Of a DNA stretch of 40,931 nt, positions 1 to 6,718 are shown in pieces (positions within the stretch are counted from its first letter, which is position 1; every line of letters begins with the position of its first letter). The notes under the pieces are model-generated. The model was not told the DNA's origin. It did no database searches and saw nothing but the letters and a program-made list of their open reading frames with translations. The translations under genes were made by a program, and so were the position numbers. The stretch is from positions 1 to 40,931 of the forward strand of contig CAJBIA010000017.1 of assembly GCA_903953055.1 (NCBI GenBank), in the 5' to 3' direction. Source of the DNA: an uncultured Methylophilaceae bacterium (GTDB lineage: Bacteria > Pseudomonadota > Gammaproteobacteria > Burkholderiales > Methylophilaceae).

Positions 1-2
1 AT

Positions 3-161
3 CCCGCTTGCTTCGTTTATTCTGCCAGCAAGCTCAGCCCAAAAGACTGTCAAGTGTTGAACGAGGCCTATATCAAGGAACCGTTTTTCTATCCAAGAGC
101 CATGCTGACTGACTCACTTAACAAGGTCAAAGGTATTAACCAAACCTGTTTAGCTGGATAG
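3..161 (+). CDS. C-terminal fragment of an unidentified protein
   Basis: An open frame enters from the left edge of the window and runs in frame 3 to a TAG at 159-161, giving about 52 residues that end in ...INQTCLAG. The composition looks protein-like, with two cysteines about 34 residues apart (DCQVLNEAYIKEP... and ...NQTCLAG). The other two plus frames are shorter or less protein-like. The stop lies 13 bp from the convergent end of the serine protease gene, which is normal packing for a tail-to-tail pair. I do not recognise the family. The frame could be chance, since only the last 50 residues are visible. Confidence 0.4.
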   Translation, partial: PACFVYSASKLSPKDCQVLNEAYIKEPFFYPRAMLTDSLNKVKGINQTCLAG

Positions 162-174
162 CCCCCTCTTCATC

Positions 175-1188
175 TCATTGCCCATTATTGACGGATAAGG
201 TGTCGATTTCTGATAAATCGATATTTAATTTAGCGAGCTGATCTTGATAGCGACCTAATTCGGCAATCTGACCTTCACTTTTAGCAATCGCCGCGAGATT
301 AATGAGGCTTCCTGAATGAAGTGGCGTTTGTTTTAAAATGCGCTGATAGATTTTTTTAGCTTCTTCACGATGACCTAGGTGATCTTTGCTTAAGGCATCA
401 TAAAACTGTGCTTCGGTGTCGTAAGGCGCACTGACAATCCAGCGTTTTACAATGCTTTCAACCTCACCCCACTGATTGTTTTGAGCAGGCAGAACGACCT
501 GCATCCAATAAGGCTTCTGCGCTAAATCCACCTCCCAAAATGCAGACTGAGCATTGCTGATCAGCTCCACCACTGGCAATTGCATCGCTTCTTTGACCCA
601 CTGCACTGGAACGTTATAAAAAAATGCATTGTGCCCAGGACTTTTAAAAGTGCTCAATCCGATGACTTCCCCCTGCGCATTAAATAACGGACTGCCACTC
701 GCCCCCATTTGAAATGATGCCGATGTACGAATCACTACGCTGTCATCCATGGGATAGAGCGCTTTGATTGAACCAAATGTGGTGAGTGGTTTGGGCGGCC
801 CACCAGGGAACCCAATAGAAAAAATTTCCTGCTCATATTGCAGATGCTCACTGTCGCCGAGTGGAGCAGCTTTCAGTGGCAAGAACTGAAAATTGAGAAT
901 ACAGATATCATGCTTCCAATCTGTCTGAACTCCGACAGGTTGATAGTTTTCGCCCATGGCACCGATGTCCATGCCGACGGAATCTGCCAGCACATGACAA
1001 TTGGTCGCAACTTTATTCTCCGCAACCACCACGCCCGTCCCGGTACTTTTACCGCCATGGGCATTCACACTGCGAATCTTCGCGATACTGGCTTTCAGCG
1101 TATAAACCAAATCATTTGAAGGCGCAGCATGTGACGCTGTCGCAAGGATTAAGCATGAACCTGCAAAGATGCGTCTAATCATCATCAT
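175..1188 (-). CDS. Secreted trypsin-like serine protease with C-terminal TPR
   Basis: This is a 337-residue protein with an N-terminal signal peptide (MMMIRRIFAGSCLILATASHA, probably cleaved near residue 21), so it should act in the periplasm or outside the cell. A chymotrypsin/HtrA-type protease fold follows. His65 (in NCHVL), Asp94 (in KHDIC) and Ser164 (in GASGSP) form a complete catalytic triad. Residues from about 255 to 325 look like one or two TPR-type helical repeats (AKKIYQRIL, then a second helix pair), likely a substrate- or partner-binding tail. There is no PDZ domain, so it is not a canonical DegP/DegQ. The start lies 6 bp after the stop of the upstream membrane-protein gene, so the two are probably cotranscribed. 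The native substrate is unknown. Confidence 0.8.
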   Translation of the reverse strand: MMMIRRIFAGSCLILATASHAAPSNDLVYTLKASIAKIRSVNAHGGKSTGTGVVVAENKVATNCHVLADSVGMDIGAMGENYQPVGVQTDWKHDICILNFQFLPLKAAPLGDSEHLQYEQEIFSIGFPGGPPKPLTTFGSIKALYPMDDSVVIRTSASFQMGASGSPLFNAQGEVIGLSTFKSPGHNAFFYNVPVQWVKEAMQLPVVELISNAQSAFWEVDLAQKPYWMQVVLPAQNNQWGEVESIVKRWIVSAPYDTEAQFYDALSKDHLGHREEAKKIYQRILKQTPLHSGSLINLAAIAKSEGQIAELGRYQDQLAKLNIDLSEIDTLSVNNGQ

Positions 1189-1194
1189 TTCAGT

Positions 1195-1581
1195 TTAGAA
1201 GTAACAAGTATCGACACAGAGTGCAAATGCATAAAGCGCGATCACGATGAGGTGCAGCAGGACGCTTAACCGATGGAGCTTTTTAAATCGCGCACTATTA
1301 TCAAGGTCTGAGGCTCGGTTGATCGCGGGGGTTAAGAATACAAAATGTAAGGCGAAAATAAAACCCGCAATAAAGGCCACAGGTCTGAGATGCGGGGTCA
1401 TGGCTAAGAAGCCAGCCACTTGCGATGCGACAAACATGGCGACCTGATAAATCGGAAATAGCTTTCTAACAAATGCCCCAGCTAAATTTTTTGGCAAGCT
1501 TACAAAGGCGACCGGCAAAACCACGGCACTCACAAAAAGCATAATGCCTAAAATAGCGGCGGTGATTAACATTGAAAACAT
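1195..1581 (-). CDS. Small integral membrane protein (DUF4149/TMEM205-like)
   Basis: A 128-residue, strongly hydrophobic protein with about four predicted transmembrane helices: residues about 3-23, about 41-60, about 65-83 (PVAFIAGFIFALHFVF) and a last one near the C-terminus. The layout resembles the DUF4149/TMEM205 group, but the similarity is loose. I chose the ATG at 1579-1581 over the in-frame TTG at 1600-1602 because AAAGG lies 6 nt before it and the helix then begins at once. It sits 6 bp before the serine protease gene on the same strand, so the pair is likely an operon. No catalytic residues are visible and the function is unknown. Confidence 0.65.
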   Translation of the reverse strand: MFSMLITAAILGIMLFVSAVVLPVAFVSLPKNLAGAFVRKLFPIYQVAMFVASQVAGFLAMTPHLRPVAFIAGFIFALHFVFLTPAINRASDLDNSARFKKLHRLSVLLHLIVIALYAFALCVDTCYF

Positions 1582-1660
1582 GGATGACCTTTCTATGCCC
1601 AATAAAAAAATGATTCGAATTTAGGACTCTCTAAAATCTTTGATAGTTCAGATTTTAATA

Positions 1661-1685
1661 AAAAAAAGGAGGCGCTAGGCCTCCT
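1661..1685 (-). terminator. Intrinsic terminator reading leftward, upstream of the 1581 gene start
   Basis: A perfect 7-bp stem, AGGAGGC (1667-1673) with GCCTCCT (1679-1685), closes a 5-nt loop GCTAG. On the minus strand the hairpin is followed directly by eight Ts (1667-1660), the textbook polarity for termination of leftward transcription. It lies about 80 bp upstream of the membrane-protein start rather than behind a known minus-strand gene. It therefore either ends an unannotated minus transcript starting in 1686-1926 or acts as an attenuator for the operon below. Confidence 0.65.
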
Positions 1686-1926
1686 GAAAGCACTCAAAAT
1701 TGTTTAATGAACCCTGTAACAGTAAACAAAATTAAGCTAAGCCTTTAGGGCGAAAGCAATCATAAAAGTTCATGTGATTTCTTTAAATTCATCTTATAGA
1801 GGCATTCTTGATAAACCGTTGTGGCTTACATTTAAATTTGATCCATTAAAATAATTTTTTCAGCTTTTCATCAAAATGTAATATAAATTTAAAGAATCCT
1901 TAACAATAAAAACTGATGATGATCCA
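1686..1926. other. AT-rich intergenic region before the glycosyltransferase
   Basis: The gap between the membrane protein and the glycosyltransferase (1582-1926) is AT-rich. Besides the terminator at 1661-1685 it holds a 13-codon minus-strand frame at 1773-1732 (MNFYDCFRPKGLA) with a weak ribosome-binding site, ending about 47 nt before that terminator. A TATAAA at 1882-1887 could serve as a -10 box for the plus-strand glycosyltransferase, but the matching -35 (TTCAGC) is poor. No further gene or RNA can be supported. Confidence 0.35.
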
Positions 1927-3174
1927 ATGAAAAATCAAAAAGACTTTATCATTGAATCCCATGTACAAACTCAAGAGCATTTGAGGGTTGCACTGGTCAC
2001 AGAAACCTATCCTCCGGAAATTAATGGTGTAGCAATGACCATAGGTCGCATGGTCAATGGATTGATGCACAGAGGGCACTCTGTCCAATTAATTAGACCC
2101 AAGCAAGACTGGAATGATCATCCGCAAATGAGCCGGCAATTTGAAGAGGTGCTGGCTTCTGGGATTGCAATACCCCAATACTCCGGATTGAAATTCGGAT
2201 TGCCCGCCAAGACAAAGTTAGTGCACTTATGGAAACATAACCGGCCAGATATCGTTCATGTGGTCACAGAAGGCCCGCTTGGGTGGTCAGCAGTTTCAGC
2301 GGCCCGTAAGTTAAAAATACCGGTGACGAGTTCTTTTCATACCAACTTTCACAATTACACGAAGCACTACAAACTTGGTTTCTTAAAAAACACCATCACT
2401 GGCTATCTTAGAAAATTGCACAACAACACCCTGGCAACCCTAGTGCCGACTCATGCGCTCGCCAAGGAATTAAAAAGAAAAAAATTCAAAAATTTGGTCA
2501 TCGTATCTCGCGGCGTAGATACCCAGTTGTTCAACCCATCAAAGCGTGATCTCTCACTAAGAAAAAAGTGGGGGCTTGCTGAGGATGCACTAGCAGTCAT
2601 TTATGTAGGTAGACTTGCCGCAGAAAAAAACATTGATCTCGTGTTGCGTGCTTATCAAGCGATTCACGAAAAAGTGCCTAATTCAAAATTAATTATTGTG
2701 GGTGATGGCCCGTTACGCGACCATATTAAGGATCAATGCAAGAGCGCCTACTTTGCAGGGATGCGCTCTGGAGAAGATTTAGCCGCGCACTATGCGTCAG
2801 CAGATTTATTCTTATTCCCAAGCAAAACCGAAACATTTGGCAACGTCACAACAGAAGCATTAGCCAGCGGATTATGTGTTGTTGCTTATGACTACGCAGC
2901 AGCGGCTGATATCATTAAAAATAACCTTAACGGCGTCACTGTCAAACTAGACAACGAATCAGCCTTTATTGCAGAAGCGACTGAATTGGCAATGAACCCT
3001 AAGAAGTTGGCCGAAGTTAGAGCCAATGCTTTTGAGAGCATTGCGAACCTAGATTGGGATAAGATTCATGAATCTTTTGAAACGATTTTACGTGATGTGA
3101 TTACTTCAACGCTCATGCTATCGAAAAAAGACATTCCAATTACAAAATTTATACATGATGAAACTAGCCTTTAG
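1927..3174 (+). CDS. GT4-family glycosyltransferase (lipid or saccharide alpha-glycosyltransferase)
   Basis: A 415-residue GT-B enzyme of CAZy family GT4. The N-terminal acceptor domain opens with VTETYPPEINGVA (about residues 25-37), the signature shared by GDP-mannose-dependent alpha-mannosyltransferases and SqdX/glycolipid synthases. The C-terminal nucleotide-sugar domain has RLAAEKN, GDGPLR and the retaining EX7E motif (E302-E310 in TETFGNVTTE). There is no signal peptide or obvious membrane helix, so it is probably cytoplasmic or peripheral. Its stop overlaps the convergent phosphatidylserine decarboxylase gene by 11 bp and the next genes look like lipid enzymes, so a lipid acceptor is likely. 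Donor and acceptor cannot be read from the sequence. The ATG at 1927 has only a weak ribosome-binding site. Confidence 0.85.
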   Translation: MKNQKDFIIESHVQTQEHLRVALVTETYPPEINGVAMTIGRMVNGLMHRGHSVQLIRPKQDWNDHPQMSRQFEEVLASGIAIPQYSGLKFGLPAKTKLVHLWKHNRPDIVHVVTEGPLGWSAVSAARKLKIPVTSSFHTNFHNYTKHYKLGFLKNTITGYLRKLHNNTLATLVPTHALAKELKRKKFKNLVIVSRGVDTQLFNPSKRDLSLRKKWGLAEDALAVIYVGRLAAEKNIDLVLRAYQAIHEKVPNSKLIIVGDGPLRDHIKDQCKSAYFAGMRSGEDLAAHYASADLFLFPSKTETFGNVTTEALASGLCVVAYDYAAAADIIKNNLNGVTVKLDNESAFIAEATELAMNPKKLAEVRANAFESIANLDWDKIHESFETILRDVITSTLMLSKKDIPITKFIHDETSL

Positions 3175-4039
3175 GCACCCGCATTAAAGGCTCACCCATT
3201 TTCACTATTTTGCCAAATTGTATGTTTTCACTTAATTCGAATCCTTTTGGAGCAAAGACAATAATCGTTGACCCATGCTGGAACCAGCCGAGTTCTTCGC
3301 CCTTTTTACATTCGTAATGACAATCAATTTGATTGGGGCCTGGATATTTAAGATGCAACAAAACATTTAAAAATTTTAACCATATACTTGCTACAAGGAT
3401 TGCCGCGACCGGAACCAGAGTAATTAAATGACCGTCATACGTTTTTGTTTCAATGATGAGGCGTTCATTTTTACAAAATAGCTTTTTAATTCGATTAATC
3501 GTGATTGGATTAACATTCCAAGTGTCCCCATAAATGTAAGTGACTTTTTGGATGGTTCCATCGCAAGGTGAATGAAAATGATGATACATGGTTGCAGTCA
3601 AACGCAAGGTAATATAAAGACCATCTTCATATAATTTAACTAATACGTCATCTCCAAGGAGATCATGTAGAGAATACGGAAAGCCCTTAGCCTGAATCAA
3701 CTCTGTGCCAACGATTTTCCCTGAAGCGCCCACGATAGCGTCACACGGACTCGTCATCACTGAAGGATCTAAGGATATGGGTCGAGCACCCTCATGGAGC
3801 TCCCGAATAAAGCAGTCGTGAAGACTGTTAAAGCTTGTTTTTTTGGCTTCGGTTAAGTCCAAGTCCGAAAATAAGCGCCATAAAAATATACTGGGTATAG
3901 AAATCCATGGGTGTTCTACTTTGCTAAAGACACCCATCAATTGAGAGGCTAAGCGACGTGGAATTCGATTAGTCACTAAGAAATTAATATCTTCTTTGAG
4001 AAGGGATTTAATTTTAAGAAATAGGTTTTTGTTCTGCAT
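3164..4039 (-). CDS. psd: Phosphatidylserine decarboxylase proenzyme
   Basis: It makes phosphatidylethanolamine from phosphatidylserine at the inner membrane, using a pyruvoyl group made by self-cleavage. The 291-residue protein has the full charge relay: Asp100 in SPCDA, His153/His156 in YHHFHSP, and the cleavage-site Ser257 in QHGST. Cleavage there would give a large beta chain and a small alpha chain of about 35 residues. The alpha-chain motif is HGST rather than the LGST of the E. coli enzyme, a variant found in other bacterial and archaetidylserine decarboxylases. No phosphatidylserine synthase is nearby. The gene starts only 28 bp from the divergent aminotransferase and its end overlaps the convergent glycosyltransferase, so its promoter must lie inside a neighbouring gene. 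Confidence 0.93.
   Translation of the reverse strand: MQNKNLFLKIKSLLKEDINFLVTNRIPRRLASQLMGVFSKVEHPWISIPSIFLWRLFSDLDLTEAKKTSFNSLHDCFIRELHEGARPISLDPSVMTSPCDAIVGASGKIVGTELIQAKGFPYSLHDLLGDDVLVKLYEDGLYITLRLTATMYHHFHSPCDGTIQKVTYIYGDTWNVNPITINRIKKLFCKNERLIIETKTYDGHLITLVPVAAILVASIWLKFLNVLLHLKYPGPNQIDCHYECKKGEELGWFQHGSTIIVFAPKGFELSENIQFGKIVKMGEPLMRVPKG
3166..3192. terminator. Inverted repeat across the convergent overlap of the GT4 and psd genes
   Basis: AGCCTTTA (3166-3173) and TAAAGGCT (3185-3192) form a perfect 8-bp stem around an 11-nt loop. The left arm contains the glycosyltransferase stop and overlaps the psd stop, so the repeat sits where both genes end. No clean T-tract follows on either side, so it would be a weak bidirectional terminator or an mRNA 3'-end stabiliser. 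Confidence 0.35.
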
Positions 4040-4067
4040 TTATGAAAAATTATACTGGAAAATGATT

Positions 4068-5747
4068 ATGCATTTATTCAATTTGAACTTAGAAAGCTAC
4101 GAAATAATTTTAGGGATCACGCTCATTGTTGTCGCGTTATCCTTCAAAAGATTGAGTCTGTCACTCGCCAAACACCCCTCTTTGGCCGGACATTCTAAAA
4201 TGTCGAGGAAGGTATCTAAGTTAGTCCCCTTCTATGAATTTAAAGAAGATGAATTCTTCAGTTCGGATCATGCCCCAGCGCAGGTAATGGCTGCCCGTCA
4301 AAAAGGCTTCGAAGCATTATCAGATCACTTTAACAAACACTTCAAGAAGACCTATGAAATGGCATCTGAGGCCAGGGACAGCATTTCGGATATGCAATTC
4401 ACAAAAACATACCGCGTCCCTTTTCAATATAGCAATTACGTCAACGAACATCTGAAGTACGGAAATTTTGTGAAATCGTCATCCGGCGTCACGCTAACGG
4501 ATATGGATGACAATATCATGTATGACCTTGGCGGGTCCTACGGGGTCAATGTCTTTGGCAATGATTTTTATAAAACCTGTATTGAGAAGGGATCAGCGCT
4601 TGTCAAAGAGCTTGGTCCGGTCCTTGGTCCATATCATCCATTAATTATTGATAACGTGAACAGAATTAAAGAGATTTCTGGCATGGATGAAGTCTCATTT
4701 CACATGTCTGGCACAGAAGCGGTGATGCAGGCGGTTCGACTCGCGCGTTATCATACGAAACGCACGCATTTAGTAAGATTTTGTGGGGCTTATCACGGAT
4801 GGTGGGGCGATGTTCAACCTGGGATTGGGAATCCAACCCCGGCAGACTATACCTATACCCTAAAAGAAATGGATGGCGACACCCTAAGAGTATTAAGAAC
4901 CCGTCATGATATTGCTTGTGTCCTGGTGAATCCCTTACAAGCCTTACATCCAAATAAAAATGCCCCTACGGATTCCTCATTAGTCGACAGCTCGAGAACT
5001 GCTAAATTCCAACGAGAAGCTTACACAAAATGGTTAAACGAATTAAGACAAGTCTGTACAGAAAAAGGCATTGTGCTGATTTTTGATGAAATATTTGTTG
5101 GATTCAGAATCGCCTTAGGTGGCGCGCAAGAGTATTTTAATGTGCATGCGGACATGGTGACTTACGGTAAAACGCTCGCAGGGGGACTTCCAATCGGCGT
5201 GTTATGTGGCAAGAAAAATCTGATGCAACGATACAATTTAAACCGTCCCACAGACATTTGTTTCGCGAGGGGCACCTTCAACTCCCATCCCTATGTAATG
5301 GCTACCATGCATGAGTTTTTAGAAAGCCTCAATGAGCCTACTATTCAAAATATATACCAAAACTTGGATGAGACCTGGGACAGAAGAGCAAAGTATCTCA
5401 ATGAGCGCTTTGACCAAGAGAAACTGCCATTAAAAGTTTCTAACTTCTCTTCAATTTGGTTGCTTGAATACACAACCCCATCAAGGTATAACTGGCTATT
5501 CCAATTCTATCTTCTCAGAGAAAATATCTCCTTAGGCTGGATAGGCACAGGTCGATTTATATTCAGCTTAAATTACACGGAGGAGGATTTTGAACAGGCT
5601 GCGAATAGAATCATTAAAGCCGCACATCAAATGAAGGATGACCATTGGTGGTGGTGCCATCATGGCACCACCAATAAATCAATTAAACGGGAAATTCTTA
5701 AGGAAATGCTGAAGCACTTCCTCAAATCTAAACTAAATTTCAATTAA
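4068..5747 (+). CDS. Membrane-anchored class III PLP aminotransferase (glutamate-1-semialdehyde aminomutase-like)
   Basis: A fold-type I, class III aminotransferase of about 559 residues. Family hallmarks are the GTEAVMQA and AYHGWWGD motifs in the cofactor domain, the DEI of IFDEIFVGF, and the Schiff-base lysine K368 in TYGKTLAGG. Unusually, residues about 10-30 (IILGITLIVVALSF) form a hydrophobic helix, followed by a basic/polar linker of roughly 100 residues before the catalytic domain. Class III enzymes are normally soluble and about 430 residues long. The membrane anchor and the adjacent psd, GT4 and Mpo1-like genes point to a hydrophobic keto substrate such as a long-chain ketone or beta-keto lipid; that is inference. 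The frame is open from a TTG at 3996, but I chose ATG 4068 (GGAA 7 nt upstream; ATG 4062 is the alternative) because the longer version would overlap psd. It is not HemL. Confidence 0.85.
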   Translation: MHLFNLNLESYEIILGITLIVVALSFKRLSLSLAKHPSLAGHSKMSRKVSKLVPFYEFKEDEFFSSDHAPAQVMAARQKGFEALSDHFNKHFKKTYEMASEARDSISDMQFTKTYRVPFQYSNYVNEHLKYGNFVKSSSGVTLTDMDDNIMYDLGGSYGVNVFGNDFYKTCIEKGSALVKELGPVLGPYHPLIIDNVNRIKEISGMDEVSFHMSGTEAVMQAVRLARYHTKRTHLVRFCGAYHGWWGDVQPGIGNPTPADYTYTLKEMDGDTLRVLRTRHDIACVLVNPLQALHPNKNAPTDSSLVDSSRTAKFQREAYTKWLNELRQVCTEKGIVLIFDEIFVGFRIALGGAQEYFNVHADMVTYGKTLAGGLPIGVLCGKKNLMQRYNLNRPTDICFARGTFNSHPYVMATMHEFLESLNEPTIQNIYQNLDETWDRRAKYLNERFDQEKLPLKVSNFSSIWLLEYTTPSRYNWLFQFYLLRENISLGWIGTGRFIFSLNYTEEDFEQAANRIIKAAHQMKDDHWWWCHHGTTNKSIKREILKEMLKHFLKSKLNFN

Positions 5748-5749
5748 GA

Positions 5750-6346
5750 TTAATGAATCTCAGTTGAGATTAATTGGCCCTTCATTAAGTAGAAGGGAGA
5801 GCGATAATATAATTTGATGTCATGAAACGGATCGGTCAATATTTTAGTCATCCAAACAAGGCCGGTTTGAATATCCTTGATGAAAAATAAATGGACCGTT
5901 CTAAAAATCAATCCAACCACACCTAAAAACAACCATAACAAAGCCACGTGATGAACAAAGTCACCCGTATTCTGATACGGCTCAAAAAAACCTAAGACTG
6001 ATGGATCTAAATAAACAAATAAAGGCATGGCAACCCAGATGCCTAGCAAGACTACTTTTCTGTTCAAGTTATAGCCCACTTTAACTTCTTCTTTGAATTC
6101 GTGGGTCACGCCATTAATCTTATCAAACCCTCTAGGCTCAAAGAAAAAATGTCCACTTTGTCTTGTCACCATTGACACCAACCAGCCGATTAAAGCGGCT
6201 TTGACTGGATCTGTGAATAGCAATACATAAGCAATCAGAAAGCTGATTGCACTGACCAAATGCAATGTCTGGTTAATACGACTATGGTGATAATAACGAT
6301 GATCGTCCCAACGTTGTACTCTCAAGCATTCCCAAAAATTTTTCAT
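5750..6346 (-). CDS. Mpo1/DUF962-like integral membrane protein
   Basis: A protein of about 198 residues with three to four membrane helices and a histidine-rich N-terminus. YYHHSRINQTLHL (about residues 18-30) and RQSGHFFFEPRGFD (about residues 62-75) resemble the two conserved blocks of the DUF962/Mpo1 family (SYH..x..NxxxH and QxxGHxxFE). In yeast Mpo1 such histidines bind Fe(II) for alpha-oxidation of 2-hydroxy fatty acids from phytosphingosine. The C-terminal helix-rich part lies outside that similarity. The in-frame TTG at 6358 is a poorer start than ATG 6346, which has GGGAG just upstream. The gene ends 2 bp from the convergent aminotransferase. The family call is from motif memory and needs a profile search; enzymatic activity is not shown. 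Confidence 0.55.
   Translation of the reverse strand: MKNFWECLRVQRWDDHRYYHHSRINQTLHLVSAISFLIAYVLLFTDPVKAALIGWLVSMVTRQSGHFFFEPRGFDKINGVTHEFKEEVKVGYNLNRKVVLLGIWVAMPLFVYLDPSVLGFFEPYQNTGDFVHHVALLWLFLGVVGLIFRTVHLFFIKDIQTGLVWMTKILTDPFHDIKLYYRSPFYLMKGQLISTEIH
5756..5771. terminator. Short hairpin at the convergent aminotransferase/Mpo1-like junction
   Basis: AATCTC (5756-5761) pairs with GAGATT (5766-5771) around AGTT. AGATTAAT is also directly repeated at 5747-5754 and 5767-5774. The stop codons are 2 bp apart, so the hairpin lies inside the last codons of the minus-strand gene. There is no T-tract, so any terminator role is weak. Confidence 0.2.
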
Positions 6347-6495
6347 TTCATCTCCCAAAGTTTTAAAAGAGGATAGGCATCAATTTTTACAGAAATAATA
6401 CATTAATATTAAAGTAATGTTAAACCGCCTTATTTTAGCATTATCTCTCCAAAACATATGCACTAGAAGGTGATGGCTTGCTCCATATTCGTGCT

Positions 6496-6522
6496 AAAAA
6501 AAGGGGTGTCACTAGGACACCC
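6496..6522 (-). terminator. Intrinsic terminator reading leftward in the gap before the CorA-like gene
   Basis: GGGTGTC (6504-6510) and GACACCC (6516-6522) form a perfect stem around ACTAG. On the minus strand it is followed by CC and then seven Ts (6502-6496). The polarity suits leftward transcription only. The rest of the gap 6347-6718, beyond this hairpin and the C/U tract, is AT-rich and holds no supportable gene. Confidence 0.65.
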
Positions 6523-6620
6523 ATAAGGAGGAGAGGAGATATGAAACAAAAACAAGATTTCGTTTAAAATGAAGCATTTTCCATGCCAGCAATTTTACAA
6601 CAAGGGTTCTGCATTAAGCC
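6496..6620 (-). ncRNA. Candidate small RNA with an anti-Shine-Dalgarno C/U tract
   Basis: Read on the minus strand, this stretch has a small hairpin (AAAATG-CTT-CATTTT) and then a T-rich spacer. Next comes the C/U tract TCTCCTCTCCTCC at about 6539-6527, and finally a perfect 7-bp GC-rich hairpin with loop CTAGT followed by seven Ts (6502-6496). No minus-strand protein gene lies between this terminator and 8110, so a short independent transcript is the simplest source. A TAAAAT at about 6602-6597 could be its -10 box, but no good -35 is visible, so the 5' end is a guess. A single-stranded CCUCC tract is typical of sRNAs that mask ribosome-binding sites. The opposite strand reads as a strong ribosome-binding site before an 8-codon frame, the competing explanation. 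Confidence 0.35.
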
Positions 6621-6718
6621 CAAAAAAATAAGTATGCAATCATTGCACTATTTTTAATTCAAAGAATTAAAATGGCACTAACCTGTTACTTGCAACCATT
6701 CAAAAAGAAACAAAAGAA

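Noticed and set aside
3996-4067. Upstream TTG start for the aminotransferase
   Set aside because: It would overlap the psd coding sequence by 44 bp and adds a basic, non-conserved stretch; the internal ATG has a better ribosome-binding site.
6541-6567. Plus-strand mini-frame MKQKQDFV with a very strong ribosome-binding site
   Set aside because: Too short to support as a gene, and the flanking terminator polarity suggests that the purine-rich strand is the complement of an RNA rather than a ribosome-binding site; kept only as an alternative.
6673-6694. TGGCAC and TTGCA resembling a sigma-54 promoter upstream of the CorA-like gene
   Set aside because: The two elements are 11 bp apart instead of the required 5, so they cannot form a sigma-54 -24/-12 promoter.
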